DNA from: Rhodoglobus sp.
GTDB taxonomy: Bacteria; Actinomycetota; Actinomycetes; Actinomycetales; Microbacteriaceae
Length of the DNA: 64,000 nt
Direction: 5' to 3'
Assembly: GCA_025463605.1 (NCBI GenBank)
Contig: JAODAV010000011.1
Location: forward strand, 1 to 64,000
A model generated the notes under the pieces. That model saw nothing but the letters and a program-made list of their open reading frames with translations. It ran no database searches and was not told the origin of the DNA. Numbering within the stretch: position 1 is the stretch's first letter; every line of letters begins with the position of its first letter. The position numbers and the translations under genes are program-made. Below, one piece after another: positions 9,319-19,542 of this stretch.

Positions 9319-10368
9319 TTATAGGTCATCCCCGAAGAGGCCCGGGTTGCCCCTGGTAGCGCCGGCGGGCGTCGCGAGACCGAAGTGCTGCCAGGCAGCT
9401 CGAGTCGCCACTCGACCACGCGGCGTGCGCGTGAGCAGGCCTATGCGCACGAGGAACGGCTCGACGACCGATTCGATGGTCTCCGCCTCTTCGCCCACGG
9501 ACACCGCAAGGGTGTTGAGGCCGACCGGTCCCCCGTCGAATCGCGTGAGCACCGTCTGCATGACGGCCCGGTCGAGGCGATCCAGGCCCAGGTCATCCAC
9601 GTCATAGAGCTCGAGGGCGGCGTGGACGGCGTCGATCCCCGCGCCGGACCCCTTGACGAGCGCATAGTCGCGCACGCGACGCAGGAGGCGATTGGCGATG
9701 CGGGGTGTGCCGCGGCAGCGCCCGGCGATCTCGGCGAGGGCCTCCCGATCGATGTCCAGTTCAAGCAGCCTCGCCGCGCGCACGAGCACCTGCTCGAGTT
9801 CCGCCTCGTCGTAGAACTCCAGGTGGGCGGTGAATCCGAACCGGTCGCGCAGCGGGTTCGGGAGCAGCCCCGAGCGCGTCGTCGCGCCGACCAGGGTGAA
9901 CGACGACAGGTCGAGCGGGATGGATGTCGCTCCCGCCCCCTTGCCGACCATGATGTCGATGCGGAAATCCTCCATTGCGAGGTAGAGCATTTCTTCGGCC
10001 GATCGCGCCATGCGGTGGATCTCGTCGATGAAGAGCACTTCGCCCGGTACGAGCGAGGAGAGCACCGCCGCGAGGTCACCCGCGTGCTGGATGGCCGGGC
10101 CGCTCGACATGCGCAGCGGCCTGCCGCTCTCGTAGGCGACGATCATGGCGAGCGTCGTCTTGCCGAGGCCGGGTGGACCGGCGAGCAGGATGTGGTCGGG
10201 CGTACGGTTCTGCATCGCCGCGGCTTGGAGCAGAAGCTGCAATTGGCCCCGCACCTTGGACTGGCCGACGAATTCGGCGAGCGACCGGGGACGCAGGGCT
10301 CCCTCGAATGCGAGCTCGGCGTCTGATTCCGGTGTGGGCCGCACGATCGACTCGGATTCGGCCGTCAT
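9319..10368 (-). CDS. ruvB: Holliday junction branch migration helicase RuvB
   Basis: This 349-aa AAA+ motor drives branch migration on RuvA-bound junctions. Seen are [12 protein letters not shown], Walker [12 protein letters not shown] (about 64-74), Walker B LFIDEIHR (about 117-124), sensor 1/arginine-finger region [10 protein letters not shown], and the C-terminal winged-helix DNA-binding domain ending [13 protein letters not shown]. The start overlaps the ruvA stop by 4 nt (ATGA-type coupling). Confidence 0.98.
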   Translation of the reverse strand: MTAESESIVRPTPESDAELAFEGALRPRSLAEFVGQSKVRGQLQLLLQAAAMQNRTPDHILLAGPPGLGKTTLAMIVAYESGRPLRMSSGPAIQHAGDLAAVLSSLVPGEVLFIDEIHRMARSAEEMLYLAMEDFRIDIMVGKGAGATSIPLDLSSFTLVGATTRSGLLPNPLRDRFGFTAHLEFYDEAELEQVLVRAARLLELDIDREALAEIAGRCRGTPRIANRLLRRVRDYALVKGSGAGIDAVHAALELYDVDDLGLDRLDRAVMQTVLTRFDGGPVGLNTLAVSVGEEAETIESVVEPFLVRIGLLTRTPRGRVATRAAWQHFGLATPAGATRGNPGLFGDDL

Positions 10369-11003
10369 GCGCTCGAGCTCCCAGCGCCGCTCTGGGCGAC
10401 GAGCCCAGCCTGCGGACCGAGGTTCGCGAGCGCAAGCCGCAGCAGTGCCGGCACCGCTTCGCGATCGGCATCGCTCGCGGTCGCCATCGCGTCTTCGACG
10501 GCCTGCATAGCGACCCGCTCCGGCCAGCCGAGACCCACGAGCGCCACCGTGACATTGTCGCTCACGCTCGATCGGGCGCTGGCAGCGGGGCGGCGGGCCG
10601 TGACGCCGAGGAGCTTGCCTGCGAGCGAGACGACGATGAGCTTCGCGGTCTTCGGCCCGACGCCCGAGACCTTGCGGAACGCAGCGTCATCTTCATGCGC
10701 GACCGCTTGGGCGATCGCCGCGGGATCCATCGCGGCGAGCACGCCCAGGGCGCTCTTCGGACCGACCCCGGTGACGCCCCTGAGCAGATCGAAGACGACG
10801 AGTTCGTCCGCCTCTGCGAAACCGTAGAGCGAGAGGTCGTCTTCTCGCACGATGAGCGCCGTTCGCAACGTCGCCTCAGTGCCGACGCGCAGTGACAGCG
10901 CGTGCTGCGGCGTCACCTGCACCGAAAGTCCGACGCCGCCCACCTCGATCACGACTGTCGTGCCGATGGCGGCCAGCACGGTGCCGCGCACTGACGAGAT
11001 CAT
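10365..11003 (-). CDS. ruvA: Holliday junction DNA-binding protein RuvA
   Basis: The 212-aa protein binds four-way junctions as a tetramer. It has an N-terminal OB fold ([12 protein letters not shown]...[14 protein letters not shown]), tandem helix-hairpin-helix motifs [14 protein letters not shown] and [13 protein letters not shown] (about 75-125), a linker, and a C-terminal RuvB-interacting domain ([13 protein letters not shown]). The ATG overlaps the ruvC stop by 4 nt; the stop overlaps the ruvB start by 4 nt. Confidence 0.98.
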   Translation of the reverse strand: MISSVRGTVLAAIGTTVVIEVGGVGLSVQVTPQHALSLRVGTEATLRTALIVREDDLSLYGFAEADELVVFDLLRGVTGVGPKSALGVLAAMDPAAIAQAVAHEDDAAFRKVSGVGPKTAKLIVVSLAGKLLGVTARRPAASARSSVSDNVTVALVGLGWPERVAMQAVEDAMATASDADREAVPALLRLALANLGPQAGLVAQSGAGSSSA

Positions 11004-11587
11004 GACGAGAGCCTACGAGCGCCGGCCGACTTCTCGGCCCGGCGCCACGCTTCCTGTGCGGGTGTGAGGATGCCCGGCGCGAGCGAGAGCGCCGGTCCCT
11101 TCCACGCGTGGCACAGCGCGATCGCGAGGGCATCCGCCGCATCGGCCGGGCGCGGGACCGCGGCGAGCCCGAGCACTTTCGCGACCATCGTGCCCACTTG
11201 CAGCTTGTCCGCCGCGCCGTAGCCCGTGATAGCTGCCTTCACCTCACTCGGAGTGTGGAGCCCGACCGCGAGACCGCGAGCCGCCGCCACCTGCAGGGCG
11301 ACGCCGCTCGCCTGCGCGGTGCCCATGACCGTTCGGAGGTTGTGCTGCGCGAACATTCGTTCCAGCCCCACCGCGACCGGTGCGAACTCGTCGAGCACGT
11401 CGCTGATCCCCGCCGCGATTGCGAGCAAGCGGCGTTCGAGCGGCATGTCGGCGGGAGTGCGGATGACGTCGACGTGCACGAGCGTCGCCGCTCGAGTCGG
11501 CGAGACATCCACGATGCCGATTCCGCACCGCGTCAGGCCCGGATCGATGCCGAGCACCCTGAGTGTCTGGGATGCCCGGGGAGTCAT
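11000..11587 (-). CDS. ruvC: Holliday junction resolvase RuvC
   Basis: This is a 195-aa RNase H-fold nuclease. Catalytic acidic residues are visible in GIDPGLTRCG (first Asp), GLERMF (Glu), and DAADALAIALCH (C-terminal Asp pair). HTPSEVKAAITGYG is the conserved basic region. The same frame is open well upstream, inside yebC, but homology begins at MTPRASQTLRVLGID, so I place the start at ATG 11587, 4 nt after the yebC stop. It is part of the yebC-ruvC-ruvA-ruvB unit. Confidence 0.97.
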   Translation of the reverse strand: MTPRASQTLRVLGIDPGLTRCGIGIVDVSPTRAATLVHVDVIRTPADMPLERRLLAIAAGISDVLDEFAPVAVGLERMFAQHNLRTVMGTAQASGVALQVAAARGLAVGLHTPSEVKAAITGYGAADKLQVGTMVAKVLGLAAVPRPADAADALAIALCHAWKGPALSLAPGILTPAQEAWRRAEKSAGARRLSS

Positions 11588-11591
11588 GCCC

Positions 11592-12350
11592 CTAGTCTTC
11601 GTCCAATTCGGCCTGAACCTCGGCCGACACGTCGTAATTCGAATATATGTTCTGCACGTCGTCCGAATCCTCGAGAGCATCGATGAGGCGCATGACCTTG
11701 CGCGCCGTCTCGGCGTCGACCTCGACCGAGAGGTTGGGCACGAACTCGGCGTCCGCCGAGTCGTAGTCGATTCCGGCCGACTGGAGGGCCGTGCGAGCCT
11801 CGACCAGCTGCGACGGGTCGGTGATGACCTCAAAACCACCGCCCTGGTCCTTGACCTCCTCGGCACCGGCATCCAGTACTGCCTCGAGGATGGAGTCCTC
11901 GGTCACGGTGTCGGCCTTGGTGATCGAGATAACCCCCTTGCGGCTGAAGTTGTACGCCACGCTCCCCGGGTCTGCCATCGTGCCACCGTTGCGCGTCATG
12001 GCGGTGCGCACGTCGGCGGCGGCGCGGTTGCGGTTGTCGGTGAGGCACTCGATGAGCAGCGCGACGCCGTTGGGACCGTAGCCCTCGTACATGATCGTCT
12101 GGTAGTCGACGGTCTCGCCGGTCAGTCCCGCACCGCGCTTGATCGCGCGATCGATGTTGTCGTTGGGGACCGAGGTCTTCTTCGCCTTCTGCACGGCATC
12201 GACGAGCGTGGGGTTGCCCGAGAGGTCAGCACCGCCGATCTTGGCTGCGACCTCGATGTTCTTGATGAGCTTGGCGAACGACTTGGCACGGCGCGAGTCT
12301 TTGATCGCCTTCTGGTGCTTGGTGGTCGCCCATTTGGAGTGTCCGGACAT
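11592..12350 (-). CDS. yebC: YebC/PmpR family protein
   Basis: The protein has 252 aa. The family signature [18 protein letters not shown] is at the N-terminus, which fixes the start at ATG 12350 although an in-frame ATG lies 3 codons upstream. The rest matches the three-domain YebC fold ([20 protein letters not shown]-like central part; here [16 protein letters not shown]). Members act as transcriptional regulators or as ribosome-associated factors easing polyproline translation; the sequence does not discriminate. It is the first gene of the ruvCAB operon. Confidence 0.96.
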   Translation of the reverse strand: MSGHSKWATTKHQKAIKDSRRAKSFAKLIKNIEVAAKIGGADLSGNPTLVDAVQKAKKTSVPNDNIDRAIKRGAGLTGETVDYQTIMYEGYGPNGVALLIECLTDNRNRAAADVRTAMTRNGGTMADPGSVAYNFSRKGVISITKADTVTEDSILEAVLDAGAEEVKDQGGGFEVITDPSQLVEARTALQSAGIDYDSADAEFVPNLSVEVDAETARKVMRLIDALEDSDDVQNIYSNYDVSAEVQAELDED

Positions 12351-12402
12351 GCTGAACATCCTAACCACGCGGCTCGGGGTCTCCCTGCCGTAGCATCGCT
12401 GG

Positions 12403-12795
12403 GTGCCCGGTCCCTGGTTCCGCATCGCATTCGCGCGAAACGCCTTCCTGCGGCTGCTCGCGGAGCGAGGTCAGCGGGTCGACGAGTTGACGGTGGCGGA
12501 GGGCATTCGGGCGATGCTCGACTTCTCGCACGACCACCGGCCGCAGCATGCGCATCTCGATGAACTCGAAGTGCGCTGGGGTGCGGGGAGAGATCGCTTC
12601 GAGTTCGCGATCGTGCGCCGGATGCAGCGCGCCGGGCAGCCCGAGGCGCTGCTCTCACTCGTGTTCGGGTTCGCACTCACGCCCGCGCGGCAGGGGCACG
12701 GCTCGACTCCCATCGTCTCGCTGCGAGACGCCACGAGCACCGAGGGATATCGAGCGATCGCTCGTGCCGCGATCGCTGACCGCGAGCTCGATTAG
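12403..12795 (+). CDS. Conserved-looking protein of unknown function, 130 aa
   Basis: I do not recognise a family. The protein is mixed alpha/beta with no TM segment or signal peptide; notable is the His-rich [18 protein letters not shown] near residues 45-62, followed by [13 protein letters not shown]. It starts at GTG 12403, 52 bp from the divergent yebC start. The final 4 nt overlap the stop of the convergent membrane-protein gene. Codon use matches neighbours, supporting a real gene. Confidence 0.68.
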   Translation: MPGPWFRIAFARNAFLRLLAERGQRVDELTVAEGIRAMLDFSHDHRPQHAHLDELEVRWGAGRDRFEFAIVRRMQRAGQPEALLSLVFGFALTPARQGHGSTPIVSLRDATSTEGYRAIARAAIADRELD

Positions 12796-13397
12796 TCGCG
12801 CATCCGCACGCCTGATGCCTTCAGCTCGAGCTGTGCGAGCGACCGCATCACCGGCTCATCGCCGCGACGCCATGCGGCCATCGCGTCCGGGCTCACGGCG
12901 CTGAGGGCCGAGATCTTCTGGGTGGCGAGCGCCCGCAGGGCGAGCAGGTCGACGCCGGCCTCCACTTGGGCGATCGCCTTCGCGCGCGAGGCCTTGCGCG
13001 CGAACCTCAGCCGCGGCACGAGCCACAGCACGAGGATCGTGATGATCGGCAAGGCGGCGATACCGATGCCGAGACCGGTGGCGAGTTGCGCCACCGCCTC
13101 CTGCTGGCTCTGTCCCGCGGCTTCGAGCGCCGCGCCCGCCTCGCTTGCGCCGTCGAAGGGAATGCGGATACCGCCGCCGATGAGTGGCACGCCGCCGAGG
13201 TTCTCCCCCACCTCGATCATCGTCTCCTTGAACCCCGCGCCAGCATCCTCCATCTGCACCCCGAAGGCCGAGAGGTTCATGACGAGCTGGAAGACGGCAA
13301 CGCCCAGCCAGATCCAGGCCGTGATCGCCGCAAGTGCAAGCACGTCTCCGATGATCTGACGAGTTCTGCGGGGGCCGAAGTCCGAATACGGTTTCAT
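12792..13397 (-). CDS. Small two-helix membrane protein of unknown function
   Basis: The 201-aa protein has two clear TM segments: about 17-40 (VLALAAITAWIWLGVAVFQLV) and about 112-133 (IGIAALPIITILVLWLVPRL). Between them lies an extracytoplasmic loop of about 70 residues containing GEGLGGVPLIGGGIRIPF-like glycine runs; a cytoplasmic helical tail follows. Similar proteins of this layout are common and uncharacterised in Microbacteriaceae. No enzymatic motif is seen. It starts at ATG 13397 (MKPYSDFG). Confidence 0.78.
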   Translation of the reverse strand: MKPYSDFGPRRTRQIIGDVLALAAITAWIWLGVAVFQLVMNLSAFGVQMEDAGAGFKETMIEVGENLGGVPLIGGGIRIPFDGASEAGAALEAAGQSQQEAVAQLATGLGIGIAALPIITILVLWLVPRLRFARKASRAKAIAQVEAGVDLLALRALATQKISALSAVSPDAMAAWRRGDEPVMRSLAQLELKASGVRMRD

Positions 13398-13430
13398 GGC
13401 CCCACTATGGCGCGGGCCGGTGCGGGCGCG

Positions 13431-13850
13431 CTACCGCTGCGGGAGTGGCTGATTGAAGCGCACCATGTTGCCTGAAGGATCGCGGAAGGCGCAGTCACGC
13501 ACGCCGTAGAACTGGTCGGTCGGCTCCTGAAGCACCTCGGCGCCCGCCGCGTTGATCCGTTCGAAGGCGGCGTCGCAGTCGTCGGTCGCAAAGTTGACGG
13601 CGCGCAGAAGGCCCTTCGCCAGCAGTCTCGCCGCGGCTTCCCTGTCGTCGGGCGAGGCGTTCGGGTCGGCGACGGGCGGTTCGAGCACGATGTCTACGCC
13701 CGGCTGCGACGGCGACCCGACGGTCACCCAGCGCATCCCCTCGTAACCGACGTCGTTGCGCACCTCGAGGCCGAGTACGTCGCGGTAGAAGGCGAGCGCC
13801 TTGTCATGGTCGTCGACCGCGATGAAACACTGTGAGAGTTTGATGTCCAT
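13431..13850 (-). CDS. VOC-family (glyoxalase/bleomycin-resistance fold) protein
   Basis: The 139-aa protein is a single VOC domain: MDIKLSQCFIAVDDHDKALAFY, YRDVLGLEVRNDVGYEGMRWVTVG, and a C-terminal half ending REPSGNMVRFNQP-like (here FRDPSGNMVRFN). Members bind metal and act as glyoxalases, dioxygenases or resistance proteins; the substrate here is unknown. ATG 13850 lies 5 nt after the stop of the AraC-type gene, so the two form an operon. A GTG 9 nt upstream (13859) is an alternative start. Confidence 0.9.
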   Translation of the reverse strand: MDIKLSQCFIAVDDHDKALAFYRDVLGLEVRNDVGYEGMRWVTVGSPSQPGVDIVLEPPVADPNASPDDREAAARLLAKGLLRAVNFATDDCDAAFERINAAGAEVLQEPTDQFYGVRDCAFRDPSGNMVRFNQPLPQR

Positions 13851-13855
13851 GAGTT

Positions 13856-14281
13856 TCACGATACGGGCTGGGGAACGGGGTTCGCTTCTCCATTCCTGAC
13901 CGGTCGCATGTAGATCTTCGCGATGCATGACGGGATGAGAGCGGCCTTGTCATGTTGCCGTGACCGGTATGCGCTCGGGCTCTCACCAACGAGCTCGGTG
14001 AACCGCGAGCTGAACGACCCCAGCGATGTGCTGCCGACCGCGAAGCAGACCTCCGTCACCGTCAGGTCACCCCGCCGCAGCAGCGCCTTGGCCCGCTCGA
14101 TGCGGCGCGTCATGAGGTAGCTGTACGGGGACTCGCCGTAGGCGGCGCGGAAGCTGCGGGAGAAGTGGCCCGGCGACATGAGCGCCGCGCGTGCCAGCGC
14201 TGGAACGTCGAGCGGCTTCGCGTAATCGCGGTCCATCTGATCACGGGCCCGGCGGAGCCAGACGAGATCCTGCAACGTCAT
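13856..14281 (-). CDS. AraC-family transcriptional regulator (DNA-binding domain only)
   Basis: The protein has 141 aa and consists essentially of the AraC double helix-turn-helix: first HTH LDVPALARAALMSPGHFSRSF (split), second LTVTEVCFAVGSTSLGSFSSRFTELVGESP. No sensor domain precedes it. A short tail includes PSCIAKIYMRP. The pairing of such a stand-alone AraC protein with a downstream VOC gene is frequent in actinobacteria, and the regulator probably controls the pair. The preferred start is ATG 14281; an in-frame upstream ATG at 14299 adds 6 residues. Confidence 0.92.
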   Translation of the reverse strand: MTLQDLVWLRRARDQMDRDYAKPLDVPALARAALMSPGHFSRSFRAAYGESPYSYLMTRRIERAKALLRRGDLTVTEVCFAVGSTSLGSFSSRFTELVGESPSAYRSRQHDKAALIPSCIAKIYMRPVRNGEANPVPQPVS

Positions 14282-14347
14282 GCACCCAGCTTCCCACACT
14301 GCCGCGCCGGCTGACCCTGCACAGCGACGAGGATGTGCTGTCGGGCG

Positions 14348-15022
14348 CTAGGCCGCGTCCGGGTGCAGCGAGCGGTACTCGGCGAGGTACTGCCGGCGCC
14401 CGACGAGACGGTACAGCAGGCGCACGGGCGCCGGCAGGTTCGCTTTCGCCCACGCCTTCGCGTCCTCCGGGCTCATCGAGTCGAGGATGTAGCCGAGCTG
14501 GATGAACTGGCGTTCCCGCGGGATCGACGCGCGACCGTGCTCGCCGAGCTTGTTCCACTCGCTCTGCTGGAATACCCCGGACGCCACGGGAAGAATCTGA
14601 GTCTCTTCGGCGCCCAGGTGCGCGAGAAGGCTGTCCCGTACGGCCTCGACCGATTCGGCCACGGCATCGCGGTCGGCCGCGCTCGCGGATTCCCGCCACG
14701 CCGGCACCAGGGCCTCCAGCTTCACGAGTAGCTCCGCGACTGCAGCGTGCTGCGCCCTCATCTGGTCGACGTGAGCCGCACACGCCGGAGCGCGGGCAGC
14801 GAGCTCGTCCCAGAGCAGCAGATCTTCACCGTGGTGGTGGTTGTGGAGGCCGCTCGCGAGGTCATCGAGATGCGCCGCGACCGCGGTGGTGTGACCACGA
14901 TCGCCCGGCTTCACCGAGCGGACCATGGCGGGGGCATCCGTCAGGACCTTGCGGAACATGCCGTGGATCATGAGCATGTCCGAGGTGTCGCACCCGCCGG
15001 TGCTCGGGAGCTTCGTGGCCAT
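14348..15022 (-). CDS. Hemerythrin HHE-domain protein
   Basis: This is a 224-aa four-helix-bundle protein. Candidate iron ligands are MIHGMFRK (His near 20), HLDDLASGLHNHHHGED (His/Glu near 51-66), HVDQMRAQH (near 84-92) and HLGAEETQILP (near 134-140), which fits an HHE di-iron cluster. It may sense or store O2 or NO, or act in redox stress; the specific role is unknown. It starts at ATG 15022. It stands alone between the AraC-VOC pair and pdxT. Confidence 0.9.
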   Translation of the reverse strand: MATKLPSTGGCDTSDMLMIHGMFRKVLTDAPAMVRSVKPGDRGHTTAVAAHLDDLASGLHNHHHGEDLLLWDELAARAPACAAHVDQMRAQHAAVAELLVKLEALVPAWRESASAADRDAVAESVEAVRDSLLAHLGAEETQILPVASGVFQQSEWNKLGEHGRASIPRERQFIQLGYILDSMSPEDAKAWAKANLPAPVRLLYRLVGRRQYLAEYRSLHPDAA

Positions 15023-15061
15023 GGCGACTCCTTTTCGAATGTGAGGAATGCTAGCAGTGCC

Positions 15062-15655
15062 TCAAGCCGCGCGCACCTTCCGCAGGAAGTACTCGTGGAA
15101 GCGCGTGTCGCCAGTCATCTCCGGGTGGAAGGAGGTGCCGAGCAGGTTGTCCTGCTCCACGGCGACGACCCGGCCGTCATCGAGTGAGGCCAGCGCGGTG
15201 GCCCGCTCCCCCACCGTCTCGACGACCGGTGCACGAATGAATACCGCGTGCACCGGTAGGTCACCGAGCACGGGAATGTCGAGGTCCGTCTCGAAGGAGT
15301 CGAGCTGCGAGCCGAAAGCGTTCCGTCGCACCGCGAGGTCGAAGCCGCCGAGAGTCTGCTGGCCCTCAATCGAATCGAGCACGGTATCGGCGAGCATGAT
15401 GAGTCCCGCGCATGTGCCGTACACGGGCAAACCGGAGCGAATAGCCGCCTTGAGCGGTTCGGCGATGCCGAACAACCTGCTGAGCTTGTCCATCACGCTG
15501 GACTCGCCGCCGGGAATCACGAGACCCGCCACGCGGTCGAGCTCTTCGGGTCGCTTCACCGGTACGGCATCCGCGCCCAGTGAGCGCAGCACCGCGATGT
15601 GTTCGCGGAAGTCGCCCTGGAGGGCGAGGACGCCTACGTGCCCGCCCTTCGACAA
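15062..15655 (-). CDS. pdxT: Pyridoxal 5'-phosphate synthase glutaminase subunit
   Basis: The 197-aa class I glutamine amidotransferase supplies ammonia to PdxS. Seen are GVLALQGDFREH at the N-terminus, GLVIPGGESSVM (oxyanion strand), the nucleophile in PVYGTCAGLIML (Cys near 78), and the His-Glu pair in FHPEMTGD near the C-terminus. It lies 12 nt downstream of pdxS on the same strand. The complex makes PLP from ribose-5-phosphate, glyceraldehyde-3-phosphate and glutamine (DXP-independent route). Confidence 0.97.
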   Translation of the reverse strand: MSKGGHVGVLALQGDFREHIAVLRSLGADAVPVKRPEELDRVAGLVIPGGESSVMDKLSRLFGIAEPLKAAIRSGLPVYGTCAGLIMLADTVLDSIEGQQTLGGFDLAVRRNAFGSQLDSFETDLDIPVLGDLPVHAVFIRAPVVETVGERATALASLDDGRVVAVEQDNLLGTSFHPEMTGDTRFHEYFLRKVRAA

Positions 15656-15667
15656 GCTCAGGAGGGC

Positions 15668-16585
15668 CTACCAGCCACGCTCGGCGAGCCGGTGCGGCGC
15701 CGGCAGGTCAGAGACGTTGATGCCCACCATCGCCTCACCCAGGCCGCGAGACGCTTCAGCGATCACCTGCGGGTCTTCGAAGAACGTCGTGGCCTTGACG
15801 ATCGCGGCTGCGCGCTGTGCCGGATTGCCGGACTTGAAGATTCCCGAGCCGACGAACACGCCATCCGCGCCGAGCTGCATCATGAGCGCGGCATCCGCGG
15901 GGGTCGCGACACCACCGGCCGTGAACAGCACGACGGGGAGCTTGCCCGCCTCGGCGACCTCGCGCACGAGGTCGTAGGGCGCCTGGAGTTCCTTGGCCGC
16001 GACGTAGAGCTCGTCTTTCGACTTGCCCTTGAGCGAACTGATCTCGCCGAGGATCGTGCGGATGTGCTTGGTCGCCTCCGACACATCCCCCGTGCCCGCT
16101 TCGCCCTTCGACCGGATCATCGCGGCCCCCTCGGTGATGCGACGAAGCGCCTCGCCGAGATTGGTGGCGCCGCACACGAACGGAACGGTGAAATTCCACT
16201 TGTCGATGTGGTTGACGTAGTCAGCGGGCGAGAGCACTTCGGACTCGTCGATGTAGTCGACCTTGAGCGCCTCGAGTACCTGCGCCTCGACGAAGTGGCC
16301 GATGCGCGCCTTCGCCATGACGGGAATCGAGACGGCCGAGATGATGCCGTCGATGAGATCGGGGTCGCTCATGCGCGCGACGCCGCCCTGCGAGCGGATG
16401 TCGGCGGGCACTCGCTCGAGAGCCATCACGGCTACGGCCCCGGCATCCTCGGCAATTTTCGCCTGATCGGCCGTGACGACGTCCATGATGACGCCGCCTT
16501 TGAGCATCTCCGCAAGTCCGCGCTTGACGCGGCTTGTACCAAGCTGTTCGGAGGTGCTGCCTTCTGACGTGCTGTTCGTTGCCAT
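15668..16585 (-). CDS. pdxS: Pyridoxal 5'-phosphate synthase lyase subunit
   Basis: This is a 305-aa TIM-barrel enzyme. Typical segments are [19 protein letters not shown] (first active-site loop), [29 protein letters not shown] with the lysine of the catalytic pair, and [12 protein letters not shown]-like [11 protein letters not shown] short Ser/Thr-rich extension precedes the conserved start. ATG 16585 is chosen (AGGGA just upstream); the frame is open further upstream but without homology. It is second to last in the thrS-HIT-pdxS-pdxT order. Confidence 0.97.
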   Translation of the reverse strand: MATNSTSEGSTSEQLGTSRVKRGLAEMLKGGVIMDVVTADQAKIAEDAGAVAVMALERVPADIRSQGGVARMSDPDLIDGIISAVSIPVMAKARIGHFVEAQVLEALKVDYIDESEVLSPADYVNHIDKWNFTVPFVCGATNLGEALRRITEGAAMIRSKGEAGTGDVSEATKHIRTILGEISSLKGKSKDELYVAAKELQAPYDLVREVAEAGKLPVVLFTAGGVATPADAALMMQLGADGVFVGSGIFKSGNPAQRAAAIVKATTFFEDPQVIAEASRGLGEAMVGINVSDLPAPHRLAERGW

Positions 16586-16646
16586 GATCCCTAATTCTAC
16601 GTTGGTGGATTCGTGCCCGGCCGCGGCCAATCGATACCCCGTGGCC

Positions 16647-17204
16647 TTATGGCCAGGCGTTGGCGATCTCGTTGCGCACCTCGCCGAGCAGCCTCGGTAG
16701 CGCTTTCGTCTGCGCGATGATCGGGAAGAAGTTGGAGTCCAGTGCCCATCGCGGCACGACGTGCTGGTGCAGGTGCTCGGCGATACCCGCGCCCGCGATG
16801 CGGCCCTGGTTCATGCCGATGTTGTAGCCGTGCGCCTGTGCCGTCTGCGACAACACTCGCATCGCGACCTGGGTCAGGCTACCGATCTCGGCGACCTCCT
16901 CGGCCGTCGCCTCGTCATACGTCGCAACATGCCGGTAGGGGCAGACGAGCAGGTGGCCACTGTTGTACGGGAAGAGGTTGAGCAGCACATAGGCGTATTC
17001 GCCGCGCGCGACGATGAGGGCCTCTTCGTCGGTCATCGACGGCGCGAGGCAGAACGGGCACTCCCCCTCGTTCGGCATCTGGCCGTTCTGGATGTAGGCG
17101 ATGCGGTGCGGCGTCCAGAGGCGCTGGAAGGCGTCGGGAACCGAGGCGAACTTCGTCGACGACTCGACCTCCGCGTACTCGCCGCCGTCGTAGTCCCTGA
17201 CCAT
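16647..17204 (-). CDS. HIT-family hydrolase (AP4A phosphorylase-like)
   Basis: The protein has 185 aa. The histidine triad is HLHQHVVPR (about 148-156), preceded by [16 protein letters not shown] zinc-binding-like CPFC motif (about 49-52) and the [21 protein letters not shown] core resemble the Rv2613c-type AP4A phosphorylases found beside thrS in actinobacteria. It probably degrades diadenosine tetraphosphate produced by aminoacyl-tRNA synthetases. The start overlaps the thrS stop by one base. Confidence 0.94.
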   Translation of the reverse strand: MVRDYDGGEYAEVESSTKFASVPDAFQRLWTPHRIAYIQNGQMPNEGECPFCLAPSMTDEEALIVARGEYAYVLLNLFPYNSGHLLVCPYRHVATYDEATAEEVAEIGSLTQVAMRVLSQTAQAHGYNIGMNQGRIAGAGIAEHLHQHVVPRWALDSNFFPIIAQTKALPRLLGEVRNEIANAWP

Positions 17205-19165
17205 CAGACCTGTGCCTTGCTCGCGATCGCGCCCGTGATGCGGGCGATAGCGTCTTTGACCGGGACGCCGTTCTCCTGCGTGCCGTCGCGGAACCGGAAG
17301 CTCACCGAGCCATTGGCCGCATCCTCTTCGCCCGCGATGAGCTGGAAGGGCACCTTGAGTTTGGCGTGGGTGCGGATCTTCTTCTGCATCCGCTCACTCG
17401 AGGCGTCGAGTTCCGCGCGCACGCCCGCCGCCTTGAGCTGCTCGATGATGTCTCCGAGGTACGGCTCGTAGGTCTCTGCGACCGGGATGCCGACGACCTG
17501 TACAGGTGCCAGCCAGACCGGGAAGGCGCCCGCGTAGTGCTCCGTGAGCACGCCGAAGAAGCGCTCGATCGACCCGAACAGGGCGCGGTGGATCATCACA
17601 GGGCGCTGGCGGGAACCGTCCGCGGCCGTGTATTCGAGCTTGAAGCGCTCGGGGAGGTTGAAATCGAGCTGCACGGTCGACATCTGCCACGTGCGGCCGA
17701 TCGCGTCACGCGCCTGTACCGAGATCTTCGGTCCGTAGAACGCTGCTCCGCCCGGGTCGGGTACGAGTTCGAGACCCGATTCGTTCGCGACCTCCGCGAG
17801 CGTGGCGGTTGCCTCCTCCCACACGTCGTCTTCACCCACATACTTCTCAGGGTCTTTCGTGGAGAGCTCGAGATAGAAGTCGGTGAGCCCGTAATCGCGC
17901 AGCAGTGAGAGCACGAAGTTGAGGGTGCCCGTGAGCTCCTCCTTCATGCGCTCCTTCGACGTGAAGATGTGCGCGTCATCCATCGTCAGTCCCCGCACGC
18001 GGGTGAGTCCGTGGATGACACCGGACTTTTCGTTGCGGTACACGGTGCCGAACTCGAAGAATCGCAAGGGCAGGTCACGATACGACCGCGCGCTCGAACG
18101 GTAGATCAGGATGTGCATCGGGCAGTTCATCGGCTTGAGGTAGTAGTCCGCGCCCTGGCGGGTGATCTCGCCCTCCTCGTTGCGCGCCTCGTCGAGGTGC
18201 ATCGGGGGGAACATCGCGTCTTTGTACCAGCCGAGGTGGCCGCTCTCCTCGAAGAGCGCCGCCTTCGTGATGTGCGGCGTGTTGACGAAGGAGTAGCCCT
18301 CCTCCTCGTGTCGGATGCGCGAGTAGTTCTCCATCTCCCGCCGGATGATGCCGCCCTTCGGGTGGAACACCGCGAGCCCGGAGCCGATCTCGTCGGGGAA
18401 GGAGAACAGGTCCAGCTCGGCGCCGAGCCGGCGGTGGTCGCGCTTGGCGGCCTCCTCCTGGCGCTCCTGGTAGGCCCGCAGCTCGTCCTTGGTCGCCCAC
18501 GCGGTGCCGTACACGCGCTGCAGTTGCTTGTTCTTCTCCGAGCCGCGCCAGTAGGCGGCGGCCGTGCGGGTGAGTGCCCAACCGTTGCCGATCATGCGGG
18601 TGTTGGGCAGGTGGGGCCCGCGGCAGAGGTCCTTCCAGTAGACCTCTCCCGTCTTGCCGTCGACGTTGTCGTAGATAGTCAATTCGGCGCCGCCCACTTC
18701 GACGGACTCGCCGTCCTCGAACTGCTCGGAACCGGACCCTGCGCCCTTGAGCCCGATGAGTTCGAGTTTGTAGGGCTCAGCCGCCAGTTCCGCGCGCGCT
18801 TCGGCCTCCGTAACCACCCGCCGCTGGAAGCGCTGGCCCTGCCGGATGATGCGGTCCATGGCCTTCTCGATCGCCTTGAGATCTTCGGGCGTGAGCGGCT
18901 CGGTGACGTCGAAGTCGTAGTAGAAGCCGTCGGTGACGGGCGGTCCGATGCCGAGCTTGGCATCCGGGTTGATCGATTGCACGGCCTGAGCCGCGACATG
19001 AGCCGCCGAATGCCGCAGGATGCTGAGCCCGTCCGGTGAGTCGATCGTGACGGGCTCGACGATGTCGGCCTCCGTCACGGTGGCGGCGAGGTCCTTGAGG
19101 TCGCCATTGACGCGCATGGCGACGACGGTGCGGTCGGTGAAGAGGTCGAATCCGGTCTGGCTCAC
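17204..19165 (-). CDS. thrS: Threonine--tRNA ligase
   Basis: The 653-aa class II synthetase has an N-terminal TGS domain ([16 protein letters not shown]), an editing domain (about 60-230, [15 protein letters not shown] carrying the HxxxH metal/editing motif), and the catalytic core with [16 protein letters not shown], motif 2 [13 protein letters not shown], and motif 3 [15 protein letters not shown]. The C-terminal anticodon-binding domain includes [14 protein letters not shown]. The start is GTG 19165 with no strong ribosome site, so a leaderless or weak start is possible. It heads the thrS-HIT-pdxS-pdxT order. Confidence 0.97.
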   Translation of the reverse strand: MSQTGFDLFTDRTVVAMRVNGDLKDLAATVTEADIVEPVTIDSPDGLSILRHSAAHVAAQAVQSINPDAKLGIGPPVTDGFYYDFDVTEPLTPEDLKAIEKAMDRIIRQGQRFQRRVVTEAEARAELAAEPYKLELIGLKGAGSGSEQFEDGESVEVGGAELTIYDNVDGKTGEVYWKDLCRGPHLPNTRMIGNGWALTRTAAAYWRGSEKNKQLQRVYGTAWATKDELRAYQERQEEAAKRDHRRLGAELDLFSFPDEIGSGLAVFHPKGGIIRREMENYSRIRHEEEGYSFVNTPHITKAALFEESGHLGWYKDAMFPPMHLDEARNEEGEITRQGADYYLKPMNCPMHILIYRSSARSYRDLPLRFFEFGTVYRNEKSGVIHGLTRVRGLTMDDAHIFTSKERMKEELTGTLNFVLSLLRDYGLTDFYLELSTKDPEKYVGEDDVWEEATATLAEVANESGLELVPDPGGAAFYGPKISVQARDAIGRTWQMSTVQLDFNLPERFKLEYTAADGSRQRPVMIHRALFGSIERFFGVLTEHYAGAFPVWLAPVQVVGIPVAETYEPYLGDIIEQLKAAGVRAELDASSERMQKKIRTHAKLKVPFQLIAGEEDAANGSVSFRFRDGTQENGVPVKDAIARITGAIASKAQV

Positions 19166-19199
19166 CCCACAACTTTAGCGGCGGCACGGATGCGTCCTG

Positions 19200-19530
19200 C
19201 GCGGCGGTCAGTCGAGCGCGATCCGCTACGACAACCGCGTCGGCAAGGGACTCGAGCAGCGTCGCGCCCGCCGCTCGCGCCACACCCCGCGCCTGCGCCG
19301 CGAGTCCGACCGCTTCGGCAGGTCTCCGCGAGCGCACCGCGCAATGCGCCATGTCGATGACCGACTCGGTTCCTCGAGCTCGACGAGGCCCTCTGCGTGG
19401 TCGAGCGCCGCGGACGTGCCCGGGATGTTGCGCTTCGCCAGAAGCCGTGCGCAGCGACCCAGCCACTCCCTCGCCGAGGATGGCTTGCGCAGCGCGAGCC
19501 GGGCGCGCACGCTGGAGGAACTCAAGCGAA
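19200..19530 (-). pseudogene. Possible decayed TPR-like regulator fragment
   Basis: Between thrS and the DUF4242 gene there is no intact gene, but two leftward frames offset by one base read like consecutive helical-repeat sequence. The upstream part has REWLGRCARLLAKR and GTSAALDHAEGLVELEE. After a frame change near 19375-19390 come SVIDMAHCAVRSRRPAEAV and GVARAAGATLLESLADAVV. Alternating Ala/Leu helices of this kind are typical of the C-terminal TPR region of large LuxR/AAA regulators. No start codon or conserved domain is visible. I treat it as a likely remnant; chance composition in high-G+C DNA is the alternative. Confidence 0.3.
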
Positions 19531-19542
19531 AGGAGTGCCACG

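Noticed and set aside
11588-11872. Upstream extension of ruvC
   Set aside because: The extra residues lie inside yebC and lack similarity; RuvC homology starts at ATG 11587.
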